The notes under the pieces were generated by a model. That model saw nothing but the letters and a program-made list of their open reading frames with translations, was not told the DNA's origin and did not search any database. Of a stretch of DNA of 64,000 nt, positions 22,915 to 32,363 are shown piece by piece; position 1 is the stretch's first letter, and every line of letters begins with the position of its first letter. Source of the stretch: Brevinematales bacterium (GTDB lineage Bacteria > Spirochaetota > Brevinematia > Brevinematales > Thermospiraceae); contig JABLXN010000014.1 in NCBI GenBank assembly GCA_013177995.1, positions 1-64,000 on the forward strand, written 5' to 3'. Made by a program: the position numbers and the translations under genes.

Positions 22915-24348
22915 TCATACCTCCTCACTATCCTCTTTCTGGTGGGGAAAACGTAGCACAATCCGTATCCCATCTCCCCGCCATATCTCCTGCGTTCCAG
23001 AGAGTTCATCCACCACCATGAGCATCACCTGTGAACCAAATCCACTACTTCCTGCTTCTACTTTCACCAGCGGTTTTTCTTCTTTCTCCCTTCCCCCATC
23101 GCTATAGATGAGTTCGACCATATCATCCTTCTCTTGCAGGGTAAACGAAAGCCATCCTTCACGGTTGGCACCAAAGGCATACTTTATCGCATTGGTAAGC
23201 ACCTCGGTAAACCAGAGCCCTATCAAATTTGCCCTATTCGCAGAAAGCATGACCGGTTTCAGATCAAGGGTTATCTTCACCTTTTCAAAGACCTGAGAAA
23301 AACTCTCCCGGAAACCATCAAGCACCTTGAGAAGATACTCAGAGAGATCAAGAACACTCCCTCCCCCCTTGTGATAGAGAAGCTCGTACACACGGGCCAT
23401 CGCCACTATCTGTTCCCGAAGCTTCAGAAGAACCTCATACACCTCTCCACTATAATCAAGGGCCACCAGCCCAATGAGTCCAGCAATAGAAGAGAAGGTA
23501 TTTTTTGCCCTGTGCTGAAGCTCACGAAAGAGAAACTGTTTCTTCTCTAAGGCTTCTTCTAACATCTGCTGTTGCTTCCGAAGGGGGGTGATATCAAGAA
23601 AAATCGTAGCAAACCCCTCCCCCCAGGGAATAGCTGAGATCCAGAAATAGCGATTCATCGGCGCATAGTAGGTCTCAAAGGTCTCCGCCTTTTTATTTTC
23701 ATACACCCGTTTATAGACCTCAAAATAAGGGGGCGGATTTAACCCATACAAACGGGTGGCGGGCATGCCAACACTTTTCTCCACATCAAGGTCGGTATAG
23801 GTCGAAAAGGCATGGTTTGCCGCCACAATTCGATAGTCAACAATCTCATTCTTCTCATCCCGTATCCATTCGTGAAGCACTACCCCTTCCTGCATATGGG
23901 TAAAGAGATCCTGAAAACGCCGATACATCTCCTCTTCTTTCTCTCGATTGAGCACCTCCGCCGTCACATTTTCATGGGCTACCAGCACCCACCGTTTCCC
24001 TTCATGGGTGAAGCCATTGATATGGACATGAAAGTATCGCCTCTCCGTTGGAGAATGACAAGGATACTCTACAAAGGTATGAATGTTTGCCCCTCCTATG
24101 ACCTTTTCTAACGCCTCCAGTACCTCCTTTGCACTTTTGTCCGTAAGAGCCGCCTGTCGTGTAATGTCAAGGTAGTTTGCCCCTATCTCATCATTGTCAA
24201 GGCCATTTTCCCGTGCAAAACGGCGCCACGCCTCATTGACAAAGCGTATCACCCCCTCCTCATCTAAAATAGCCATTTGAAAAGGCAAAGCATCGATCAT
24301 CGCTTGAAGAAAAGAAAGCGAAACCCTTTCCTCACCACCAAATACCAT
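22915..24348 (-). CDS. PAS-PAS-HisKA_2 sensor histidine kinase
   Basis: 477 residues, no membrane helix, so cytoplasmic. Two PAS domains lie at about 12-130 (AILDEEGVIRFVNEAW) and 145-265. The HisKA_2 motif LFRELQHRAKNTFSSI (about 275) holds the acceptor His. The ATPase has an intact N-box EVLTNAIKYAF, a YSDGG G1-like box and SSGFGSQVMLMVV. No response regulator is adjacent. It is the first gene of the operon with P83/100 and the glycoside hydrolase, which suggests it senses envelope or nutrient conditions. Its promoter abuts MITE copy D. Confidence 0.88.
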   Translation of the reverse strand: MVFGGEERVSLSFLQAMIDALPFQMAILDEEGVIRFVNEAWRRFARENGLDNDEIGANYLDITRQAALTDKSAKEVLEALEKVIGGANIHTFVEYPCHSPTERRYFHVHINGFTHEGKRWVLVAHENVTAEVLNREKEEEMYRRFQDLFTHMQEGVVLHEWIRDEKNEIVDYRIVAANHAFSTYTDLDVEKSVGMPATRLYGLNPPPYFEVYKRVYENKKAETFETYYAPMNRYFWISAIPWGEGFATIFLDITPLRKQQQMLEEALEKKQFLFRELQHRAKNTFSSIAGLIGLVALDYSGEVYEVLLKLREQIVAMARVYELLYHKGGGSVLDLSEYLLKVLDGFRESFSQVFEKVKITLDLKPVMLSANRANLIGLWFTEVLTNAIKYAFGANREGWLSFTLQEKDDMVELIYSDGGREKEEKPLVKVEAGSSGFGSQVMLMVVDELSGTQEIWRGDGIRIVLRFPHQKEDSEEV

Positions 24349-24376
24349 AGAAAAAAACTCCTCTTGCCCCTCTACT

Positions 24377-24404
24377 ATTGTAAGCCATGATACAAAAAAG
24401 TCAA
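24377..24404 (-). promoter_or_regulatory. Promoter of the kinase-P83-hydrolase operon
   Basis: Minus strand TTGACT (24404-24399), 16-bp spacer, TACAAT (24382-24377). The 5 bp between the -35 box and MITE copy D correspond to that element's near-exact target duplication. Confidence 0.65.
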
Positions 24405-24409
24405 TATTT

Positions 24410-24610
24410 GAGACCCTTGCACGGGCGTTTTCTTCCCCTATCTGGATCAGGGGCTACGCCCCAAAAACCCCGTTTTTTCCATTTACAAGGGCTTATTTGT
24501 CTTTTTTTGTTCAAAGGAATAGTTTTATTTATTACGTTAAGGAACATTTTTATACTATTTTTTGTTTTTTACCACTTTTTTGAGACCTTCCACATCCGTG
24601 CAAAGGTCTC
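24410..24610 (+). mobile_element. MITE copy D
   Basis: 201 bp. The left end GAGACCCTTGCAC is intact; the right hairpin has lost one base in an arm (24582-24610). The flanks TATTT and TATTC agree at four of five positions. Confidence 0.88.
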
Positions 24611-24766
24611 TATTCACTCAAGGGAGAAAACCTGTTTGGTATAAAAGAACACACGTGCCATCTCTTTCAACGGAGTTCTCGTAAAAGAGAAAAAGGGAGA
24701 CAAGGCTCTCTCCTTTTCTCAAGGAAAATCACCCTATTTCTTTTCATGGTATTAGGTTATAGTATT
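24611..24766. other. Spacer between two MITE copies
   Basis: 156 bp with nothing recognised. Together with copies D and E it fills the 774-bp divergent gap between the kinase and lysA. Confidence 0.5.
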
Positions 24767-24969
24767 GAGACCCTTGCACGGGTGTTTTCTTCCCCTGTTT
24801 GGGTCAGGGGCTGCGCCCCTGAAACCCCGCTTTTTCTGTTTACAAAGGCTTATTTGTCTTTTTTTATTCAAAAAAATCGGTTTATTTATTACGACAAGGA
24901 ACATTTTGATACTAATTTTTGTTTCTTTATTACTTTTTTGAGACCTTTGCACATTCGTGCAAAGGTCTC
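24767..24969 (+). mobile_element. MITE copy E (reference copy)
   Basis: 203 bp. The left terminus GAGACCCTTGCAC and the inverse of the right terminus, GAGACCTTTGCAC, form a 13-bp inverted repeat with one mismatch. The right end is itself a perfect 13-bp stem with loop ATTC (24940-24969). An internal stem TCAGGGGC/GCCCCTGA lies near 24804. The element is flanked by an exact 5-bp duplication, GTATT (24762-24766 and 24970-24974). No open frame of meaning is inside, so the element is non-autonomous. Confidence 0.92.
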
Positions 24970-25063
24970 GTATTGCTATTTGAAAAAAGGAGAGAACTCA
25001 TCCTCCCCCTCTCTCAAAACCATCTCCCTTTTCTTTCCAACCACCCCCCATCTTTGCCAAAAC

Positions 25064-25092
25064 TTGCCAAAAACACTTTTTATGGCTATAAT
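25064..25092 (+). promoter_or_regulatory. Promoter of lysA
   Basis: TTGCCA (25064-25069), 17-bp spacer, TATAAT (25087-25092). Confidence 0.7.
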
Positions 25093-25122
25093 AAAACCTA
25101 CTTTGAAAAGCAGGATAAGGAT

Positions 25123-26391
25123 ATGATACAGCCATACGAAATTGAAAATAACCAGTTATCCATCGGGGGCATCAAGGTTTCGGAACTTGTCAGTGAATTT
25201 GGTAGCCCTCTCTACGTGTACAATGAAAGCGTCATCAGGGATCGTTATACGACTCTGGTGAATGCCATTCCCTATCCTCACAAACGGCTTCATTATGCCA
25301 TGAAGGCCAATAGCAACCTCCGTATTCTCAAACTTTTTTTAGAAATGGGAGCCTATATTGATGCTGTTTCCTTGGAAGAGGTTCGGCTTGCTTTACATGC
25401 CGGTTTTTCGCCGGACAAAATCCTTTTCACAGGCATCAACCTCAAAAACGAAGAACTCCACTGGTTGGTCTCTCAAAATATACGGGTAAACATCGGATCT
25501 CTTCACATGCTCCAGAAATATGCTTCTCTTTTCCCAGGCACAGAGGTTTCGATTCGTATCAATCCGGATTTTGGTGGAGGACACCACTCTCATGTGATCA
25601 CAGGGGGAAGAGAAAGCAAATTCGGTATTTTCTATAGCCAGGAAGGAAACTACAACCAGATCCCCCAGGCCAAACAGATCATAGAACGGGCCCATCTCAA
25701 GTTAGTGGGAATCCATGCCCATATTGGTTCCGGCATCCTTGAAGAAAAAAAGTTCATAGAACTCATTTCTCTCATTCTCTCCATTGCCAAACACTTCCCC
25801 GATCTTGAATTCGTGGACTTTGGGGGTGGTTTTGGTATCCCCTACCGTCCACATGAAAAACCCTTCCAGTTTGATCTTTTTGCCGAGCATCTTGAAAAAA
25901 CCATGCAAAAATTCACCAAAGAGTACGGCAAAGAGGTAATTATCGCCTTTGAACCAGGAAGATTTTTAGTCGCTGAAGCAGGTATCCTTCTTACGACGGT
26001 TACAGAAATCAAACATACCCCAAAGTACACCTTCGTAGGTGTCGATTCTGGATTCAACCATCTCATTCGTCCTATGGCTTATGGAAGTTATCATCCCATC
26101 CTGAACGCCTTCCGGGTTCAGGGAGAACAAAAAGAAGTCGTCATCGCCGGTTATCTCTGCGAATCAGGGGATCTTTTCACCAGAAACGAACATGGTCCAG
26201 AGGTCAGGTCTATCACCACCCCTCTTGAGGGGGATGTGTTAGCCATTCTCAACGCCGGTGCCTACGGTTTTGCGATGAGTTCGAACTACAACATGCGTCC
26301 CAGACCAGCCGAAGTTCTCATCACCCCGGAGGGACCAAAACTCATTCGAAGAAGGGAAACCTTCGAAGACATGATCCGTTTCTTTGTATAG
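25123..26391 (+). CDS. lysA: Diaminopimelate decarboxylase
   Basis: 422 residues, the usual size. PLP-binding Lys in HYAMKANSN (about 55), HAHIGSGI, the phosphate-binding GGGFGIPY, EPGRFLVAEAG and CESGDLF are all present. It decarboxylates meso-diaminopimelate to lysine in the cytoplasm. A longer frame begins at 24919 inside MITE copy E, but ATG 25123 follows the promoter at 25064-25092, and the family begins at this point. It is a monocistronic gene or leads the chemoreceptor operon after 65 bp. Confidence 0.95.
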   Translation: MIQPYEIENNQLSIGGIKVSELVSEFGSPLYVYNESVIRDRYTTLVNAIPYPHKRLHYAMKANSNLRILKLFLEMGAYIDAVSLEEVRLALHAGFSPDKILFTGINLKNEELHWLVSQNIRVNIGSLHMLQKYASLFPGTEVSIRINPDFGGGHHSHVITGGRESKFGIFYSQEGNYNQIPQAKQIIERAHLKLVGIHAHIGSGILEEKKFIELISLILSIAKHFPDLEFVDFGGGFGIPYRPHEKPFQFDLFAEHLEKTMQKFTKEYGKEVIIAFEPGRFLVAEAGILLTTVTEIKHTPKYTFVGVDSGFNHLIRPMAYGSYHPILNAFRVQGEQKEVVIAGYLCESGDLFTRNEHGPEVRSITTPLEGDVLAILNAGAYGFAMSSNYNMRPRPAEVLITPEGPKLIRRRETFEDMIRFFV

Positions 26392-26456
26392 GGCTTTAGA
26401 ATATTCCTACTTTTTGCCGATAAAATAATATAACACTCAGCGTGCGGGAGGTTTTT

Positions 26457-28649
26457 ATGCGCCGTTTTTCTCTTCAGATGCAGCTTTTTATCGGCATGGC
26501 TGTTCTTCTTGTGGTGGCTGTAGGAGGCATCGGTTTTCTCAATTACACCATGGCTATCAGGGCCCTCCGGCAATCCTTAGAAGGACAGATTGATTCTCTT
26601 GTTGACCTCTCTCATCACCTCCTCCAGTACGAAGTTACCAGTCTCTCCACGCACTATCTCAAGGGCATCAACACCTCCGCTTTGAGAACCGTGTCAGAAA
26701 CCTTTTCTCAGGTCAAACGAAACCGTATGAGAGAAAATGAAGCCCTCACCTTTTTACGCCGAAGCCTGCTCTCTATTTCCATAGGCAAAACAGGGTATAT
26801 GGCCATCATTGATAGCAAGGGCCAGATAGTGATTCACCCTAAATTAGCCACAGGAACCGATCTCTCCTCGTATGATTTTATCCAGCAGGCGATGAAACAA
26901 AAAGATGGCATTATTTTCTATAGCTGGAAAAACCCGGGAGAAAAGGCTCCAAGGGACAAAGTTCTCTATGTGTCCTATTATCCGGAGAAAGAGTGGTATG
27001 TCTTTTCTACCGCGTACATAGAGGACTTCAGCGAAATGGTCGATCTCTCCTCCCTGCAGGATGCTTTTCAGAACATCGGGAAACTCAAAAAAACCAGTAT
27101 TTTCCTGATGGATACAGAAGGCAAAATTATCAGTCATAATACCCTCAAAAAAGGAGAAAACATCCTTTCCCTTTTCGATGAACAAGGCCCGGAAACCCTC
27201 AAAACCATTCTTGAAACCGGCAATGGACTTCTCCACTATCGAAAAAAAGAAGAAAACACCACAATCCCTGTGATCGCCTATTTCAAAAAGTTTCCCCACC
27301 TCCCATGGATCTTTGTGGCTGAAGTCCCTGAAAGTCTGATCGACGAACAAACCCTTCAACTTCGTATCATCAATTTCTCTGTGATCCTTTTGGCTTTTGT
27401 GGTGATGAGCCTTATCAGTTACTGGATATCACGTAGCCTGAGAAATTCTCTGAAAACTATCCAGACCAAACTTGCCAACCTCTCCTCCGGTACAGAAAAA
27501 GCCGACCTCAGCCGACGTATTGAAATCCATCTCCAGAACGAATTTGGGGAAATGGCCACCCTGATGAATCGCTTCTTAGATCGCATCAACAACGACCTTC
27601 TCAGTGTACGAGAAACCTCACAGCTTCTCAAAAGTTCAACAGCCCGTTCCCAGGAGATTATGGCCAATACCATCAAGAAAAGCCTTGAGTCCATCAAAAA
27701 CAAAATCATTCAGATAGATTATTCCACAGAAAACGCCACCTCTGGTATAGAGGAACTCACAGCAAACCTTGAGGAGATGAGCCGCTCCATCCAGAGCATC
27801 ATGAACAACATGGAACGCCAGGCCTCAGCCGTCGAAGAAAGCGCCAGTTCCATCGAAGAAATGGTACGCAACATAGAGAACATCACGGCCACCACCGTCA
27901 AATCCCAGACCATCTCCACCAACCTCAACAATGTGGCCCAGGAAGGCGGTGAAGCAGTCAAACAGGCCATCGCTTCTATTAAGGAAGTGGCAGAATATTC
28001 TCAGCAAATCATCAAGATGCTTCAGATTATTTCCAATATTGCTAAACAAACCAACCTCCTTGCCATGAACGCCGCTATTGAAGCTGCGCATGCCGGAGAA
28101 GCAGGCAAAGGCTTCGCTATTGTGGCTGAAGAAATCAGACGTCTCTCCGAAGATACCAACAAAAATGCCAAAGAGATCGGAGAGGTGATCAATGTGATTG
28201 TCGATCGTATCGCCAACTCCGTGAAACTCTCAGAAAAAGCCGGTATTGGCCTTGATATGATCATGGCCTACTCCCAGCAAAATGTCCAGATAGCCAACCA
28301 GATTACCATTGCCATGTCCGAACAGAATCACGGTGCTAAAGAAATCCTTGATTCCACCCATGAGATGGTCAAGATTACAGAAGAGGTGAAATTAGCCATC
28401 ACAGAACAAAATGCAGCCACTCAGGATTTCAGTGATGCGGTACGGGGCCTGAGAGATGTCTCTATAGAAAACAAACACATCATTCAAGAACACCTCAAAG
28501 ACCTCAATGACCTTCTTACCGGACTTGAAAGCATCCAGGAAATCCTCAATCAGGTGGTTGCCAATGCTTCCTCGTTAGATGAGCTTTTAGGCAACTTCAT
28601 CTTACGAGAAGAGACAGCGGAGTTGCCCTCACATGCCATGGAAAGCTAA
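26457..28649 (+). CDS. Methyl-accepting chemotaxis protein
   Basis: 730 residues. Two membrane helices (about 8-30 and 305-325) enclose a periplasmic dCache-like ligand domain (FLRRSLLSISIGKTGYMAII; VLYVSYYPEKEWYVF). A HAMP domain and the long signalling domain follow, with the conserved tip IAKQTNLLAMNAAIEAAHAGEAGKGFAIVA. It passes ligand state to CheA. ATG 26457 follows a GGGAGG site and is preferred to the in-frame GTG at 26442. The last 17 bp overlap the ppx gene, so chemoreceptor and polyphosphate genes are probably cotranscribed. Confidence 0.95.
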   Translation: MRRFSLQMQLFIGMAVLLVVAVGGIGFLNYTMAIRALRQSLEGQIDSLVDLSHHLLQYEVTSLSTHYLKGINTSALRTVSETFSQVKRNRMRENEALTFLRRSLLSISIGKTGYMAIIDSKGQIVIHPKLATGTDLSSYDFIQQAMKQKDGIIFYSWKNPGEKAPRDKVLYVSYYPEKEWYVFSTAYIEDFSEMVDLSSLQDAFQNIGKLKKTSIFLMDTEGKIISHNTLKKGENILSLFDEQGPETLKTILETGNGLLHYRKKEENTTIPVIAYFKKFPHLPWIFVAEVPESLIDEQTLQLRIINFSVILLAFVVMSLISYWISRSLRNSLKTIQTKLANLSSGTEKADLSRRIEIHLQNEFGEMATLMNRFLDRINNDLLSVRETSQLLKSSTARSQEIMANTIKKSLESIKNKIIQIDYSTENATSGIEELTANLEEMSRSIQSIMNNMERQASAVEESASSIEEMVRNIENITATTVKSQTISTNLNNVAQEGGEAVKQAIASIKEVAEYSQQIIKMLQIISNIAKQTNLLAMNAAIEAAHAGEAGKGFAIVAEEIRRLSEDTNKNAKEIGEVINVIVDRIANSVKLSEKAGIGLDMIMAYSQQNVQIANQITIAMSEQNHGAKEILDSTHEMVKITEEVKLAITEQNAATQDFSDAVRGLRDVSIENKHIIQEHLKDLNDLLTGLESIQEILNQVVANASSLDELLGNFILREETAELPSHAMES

Positions 28650-30165
28650 AGAAAACCTCCTTGCTCTCCTCGATATAGGCTCTCATACTATCAAGCTCTA
28701 CATCCTGAATGTCTCCTCCTCAAAACAGGAGTGGAAGATCGTAGATTCCATGTGGCTTCCTATCCAGATAGGCAAAGACATTTTTGTCCGTGGGTCCATC
28801 CGTCAGGAAACCCTTTCTGAACTCAATCGTATTCTCACTCGCTATCAGGAAGTTATCCGAAGTTATCGAATCACCGACATCAAGGCTTTCATCACCAGTG
28901 CCCTGAGTGAAGCAAGCAATAGTGAATCCGTCATCTCCCGCTGTGAGAGTATCCTTGGCGTTCCTGTAACGATTATCCATCCCCATCAGGAAAACGAAGC
29001 CATTTACCTCGCTGTTTCTCATATCACCCACAACCACCCCCAGCTCAAACACGGGACTATCCTCACCCTTCACGTGGGAAGTGGCTCAAGTCGACTTTTT
29101 CTCGAACAAAATGGAAGTCTTTTACTCAACCAGACCTATCACACGGGGATTCTCCGTCTCAGCCAGTACCTCCCATCAACCCCTTCAGCCTATGAAAGTT
29201 ATTTTTACCCTTTTGTGAAACACCTGCAAAAGACCATTCAGACCACCATTGGAGAGGCTTCCCTGCACCTTGTTCTTCTCCACGATGATATTGTGAGAAT
29301 GCTTGAACATCTCGGTTACAAAGAGAACCATCATCTTTATCTTCTTTCCAGACAGGAGATAGAAAAAATCACCGTGGCTTTTCTCTCTCTTCCCGATGAA
29401 GAACTGGTCGCTCACTACAGTATCCCGGATACCACTATACAAACTATCAGGATTTCTCTTGTGTTTTTCCTCACTATCCTGAGACAACTGAGTCTGAGTG
29501 AACTCTATCTTCCCCATACCATCAGCACCTTTGGTTTTGCCTATGAACTTCTTCACAAGGACAACGAAAAACTCACAACGGCTACCCTCTCCTCGGTCAT
29601 GGCTCTTGCCAAACGCTACCAATACGATGCAGAACATGCACAGAAAGTCATGCATTATAGCTCCCTTCTCTTTGATGCCCTGAAAATCACATCACACCTT
29701 TCCGAAAGGGAAAAACTCTATCTACAAGTGGCTGCTCTTCTTCACGATATTGGCTACTTTGTTGGCCCCACCAACCATCACAAAAACACCTATGACCTTC
29801 TTCGTCATACCGAAATCTTTGGTCTTGACCCGGAAGAGGTACTTCTCATCGCTCTCATTGCCCGCTACCATCGAAAATCTCCTCCAAAGAAAACCCACAG
29901 TGAGTTTGTCAATTTAGATATTCACAAGCGTATCTTAGTCACCCGCCTTTCAGCTATCCTTCGGATAGCCAACGCTCTGGATACCTGTCATATGCCCGCC
30001 ATTCGTCACCTCGAAGTACACCTGAAAGATAACACCCTCTCTCTTCTCTGCCATGTCGAACCAAAGCATGGACATGCCTATGAAGTCATACAGAATGCGG
30101 TAACCGTCAATAAAACCCTTTTTGAAAACTTTTTTGGTATCAAGGTGGTGATAGAAAAACGATGA
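28633..30165 (+). CDS. ppx: Ppx/GppA phosphatase with C-terminal HD domain
   Basis: 510 residues. The N-terminal two-thirds is the actin-like Ppx/GppA fold (LLALLDIGSHTIKLYI; TLHVGSGSSRLFL). The C-terminus carries an HD-type region (VAALLHDIGYFVGPTNHHKN; ALIARYHRK). This is the usual full-length exopolyphosphatase/guanosine pentaphosphatase layout. It probably releases phosphate from polyphosphate or converts pppGpp to ppGpp. Its start lies inside the chemoreceptor gene and its stop overlaps ppk by 4 bp (ATGA), a coupling that supports the polyphosphate role. Confidence 0.92.
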   Translation: MPWKAKENLLALLDIGSHTIKLYILNVSSSKQEWKIVDSMWLPIQIGKDIFVRGSIRQETLSELNRILTRYQEVIRSYRITDIKAFITSALSEASNSESVISRCESILGVPVTIIHPHQENEAIYLAVSHITHNHPQLKHGTILTLHVGSGSSRLFLEQNGSLLLNQTYHTGILRLSQYLPSTPSAYESYFYPFVKHLQKTIQTTIGEASLHLVLLHDDIVRMLEHLGYKENHHLYLLSRQEIEKITVAFLSLPDEELVAHYSIPDTTIQTIRISLVFFLTILRQLSLSELYLPHTISTFGFAYELLHKDNEKLTTATLSSVMALAKRYQYDAEHAQKVMHYSSLLFDALKITSHLSEREKLYLQVAALLHDIGYFVGPTNHHKNTYDLLRHTEIFGLDPEEVLLIALIARYHRKSPPKKTHSEFVNLDIHKRILVTRLSAILRIANALDTCHMPAIRHLEVHLKDNTLSLLCHVEPKHGHAYEVIQNAVTVNKTLFENFFGIKVVIEKR

Positions 30166-32252
30166 AATACCCATGGATACTCCGGGACTATAGCTGGCTC
30201 AAGTTCAATAGTCGAGTCTTGTTTGAAGCCACTGATCCTTTCAACCCTGTTTTAGAAAGGCTTAAATTTCTTTCCATTGTGACGTCCAACTTAGAAGAAT
30301 TTTTTATGATTCGAGTAGCTGTGCTCAAAAGGCAATGGCAAAACCCTTCTTTAGTGGCTGAGGTAGAGGATCCTGAAACCGTTCTCAAAACCATCCTCAA
30401 AGAAGTCAGAAACATGATTCAGGATCAATATCACATTTTTGACAAAGTCCGGCAGGAACTTCAAAAACATAGTATCCACATCTTGATTGAAGACACTCAG
30501 TGTATTGCGTATCAAGAAAAATTGCAACAGGTATTTGAACATACCCTTTTTCCTCTCCTCACCCCTCTTTCGGTAAGTCAGACCCACCCCTTTCCAACCC
30601 TTCAGAGTGGAAAACTCTATATGGTGATTGAACTCTCTCCCCCAGCCAATCACCCCCTTTCAGAAAAACCATCTCTCTCCTTTCTCGAACTTCCCATAAC
30701 ACCCTTCGGGCGTTTTTATGAGATAGAAACGAATGTTTTTCTCCCCATAGAAAATATTGTCAAGATGTTTCTTCCTCTCCTTTATCCAGGTTATACCATC
30801 AAACAGTGTGGTATCATCAGGATTACAAGGGATGCTGATTATGAACACCAGGTAGATGGGGCTTTAGACCTCATCAGTTCAGTAGAACAGAATATCAAGC
30901 ATTTCCATAAACGAGAGGTTGTCAAACTCGAAATAAGTGAAGGACTTTCTTCAAAAATCGTCAAAACACTTTGTAGTCATCTTCATCTTCCTGAGGATTT
31001 TGTTCTCGCTATTCCCCACCCTCTCAATCTCAAGGATCTGATGGGGATCTATCAGTCATGCCAGCGAGAAGACCTCAAACTCAAACCTCTCTCTCCTCTT
31101 CTTCCTGCGCCTCTCACAAGGTCAAAAAACATCTTTTCCCTTCTTGCCAAAGAAGATATTCTCCTCTTCCATCCCTACCAGAGTTATGACCCTGTTCTCT
31201 GGCTTTTAGAAGCCGCCGCTCATGACCCAGATGTGATTGCCATAAAGCAAACCCTCTATCGAACAAGCAGCCAGTCGGAAATTATCCGTTATCTTACTCT
31301 TGCTGCAGAAAACGGCAAATATGTTTCGGTGGTGGATGAACTTACCGCCAGATTTGACGAACAGCGCAATATCACGTGGGCACGTCATCTTCAGGACGCC
31401 GGCGCCCATGTCACCTATGGAATCGCCCATCTCAAAACCCACGCCAAAGCCCTTCTCATTGTGAGAAAAGAAAAAGGAGAAATCCGTCGTTATGTGCATT
31501 TGGCCACGGGAAACTACAACGAAGCGACGGCAAAACTCTACTCAGACTTCAGTTTTTTCACCACCAATCCTGAGATTTGCGATGATATCAATCAGTTATT
31601 TAATCTTCTCACCGGCTTTTCTCTCCCCCAATCATGGAAAAAGATTGCGGTTGCTCCTCTCACCCTTCGCCAGCGTTTTCTTTCTCTGATCCAGCGAGAG
31701 ATCCGCCATGCCAGGGCTGGACTGAGAGCCCACATTCGTGCTAAAATGAATTCGCTCTCTGATGACCAGATTATTGCCGCTCTCTACGAGGCTTCTCAGG
31801 CTGGCGTTACCATCGAGCTCATTGTGAGAGGTATTTGTTGTCTCATACCGGGGATCAAAGGCTTTTCAGAAAACATCACGGTAAAAAGCATCATAGGTCG
31901 TTATTTAGAACATTCCAGAATATATTACTTCTACAATAATGGAGAAGAAGAATATTACCTTGCCAGTGCAGACTGGATGAAACGAAATTTAGACAGACGA
32001 ATCGAAGTGCTCTTTCCTATCGAAAACAAAACCCTTCAGCATATGATACAGACTATCTTTGATCTCCAGATGCAGGATAGCGCCAATAGCTGGATACTGG
32101 AGTCGAATGGCTCTTACAAAGCCCCCGGTGTACGAGAAAGTAGCCACAGAGATAGTTTTGAGGAAATCTATACCTTCTTGCAACAATTTTCAAGACCTTC
32201 CCGAAATAAAACTTTCCCCTTTATTCTCAAACATGAGGCAAAGGATGGGTAG
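30162..32252 (+). CDS. ppk1: Polyphosphate kinase 1
   Basis: 696 residues, normal length. The N-terminal domain starts with RDYSWLKFNSRVLFEA and SNLEEFFMIRVAVLK. The two PLD-like C-terminal domains carry the phospho-acceptor His in VHLATGNYNEATAKLYSD and the second catalytic His in LEHSRIYYF. It polymerises the gamma phosphate of ATP into polyphosphate, reversibly, at the inner membrane. It overlaps the ppx gene by 4 bp, so opposing enzymes are made together. Confidence 0.95.
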   Translation: MKYPWILRDYSWLKFNSRVLFEATDPFNPVLERLKFLSIVTSNLEEFFMIRVAVLKRQWQNPSLVAEVEDPETVLKTILKEVRNMIQDQYHIFDKVRQELQKHSIHILIEDTQCIAYQEKLQQVFEHTLFPLLTPLSVSQTHPFPTLQSGKLYMVIELSPPANHPLSEKPSLSFLELPITPFGRFYEIETNVFLPIENIVKMFLPLLYPGYTIKQCGIIRITRDADYEHQVDGALDLISSVEQNIKHFHKREVVKLEISEGLSSKIVKTLCSHLHLPEDFVLAIPHPLNLKDLMGIYQSCQREDLKLKPLSPLLPAPLTRSKNIFSLLAKEDILLFHPYQSYDPVLWLLEAAAHDPDVIAIKQTLYRTSSQSEIIRYLTLAAENGKYVSVVDELTARFDEQRNITWARHLQDAGAHVTYGIAHLKTHAKALLIVRKEKGEIRRYVHLATGNYNEATAKLYSDFSFFTTNPEICDDINQLFNLLTGFSLPQSWKKIAVAPLTLRQRFLSLIQREIRHARAGLRAHIRAKMNSLSDDQIIAALYEASQAGVTIELIVRGICCLIPGIKGFSENITVKSIIGRYLEHSRIYYFYNNGEEEYYLASADWMKRNLDRRIEVLFPIENKTLQHMIQTIFDLQMQDSANSWILESNGSYKAPGVRESSHRDSFEEIYTFLQQFSRPSRNKTFPFILKHEAKDG

Positions 32253-32328
32253 ATTGAGCAAAGCCAGGATGGGGAAGGAAAAGGTAGAAGAAAGTTTAAT
32301 TTTACCACCAATCAGGAAATCGATAGAT

Positions 32329-32357
32329 TTGCAATTATTCTTATCTCTTTTTATAAT
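32329..32357 (+). promoter_or_regulatory. Promoter of the TPR lipoprotein gene
   Basis: TTGCAA (32329-32334), 17-bp spacer, TATAAT (32352-32357). The ATG at 32364 lies at the expected transcription start, so the mRNA would be leaderless. Confidence 0.65.
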
Positions 32358-32363
32358 ATTTGT

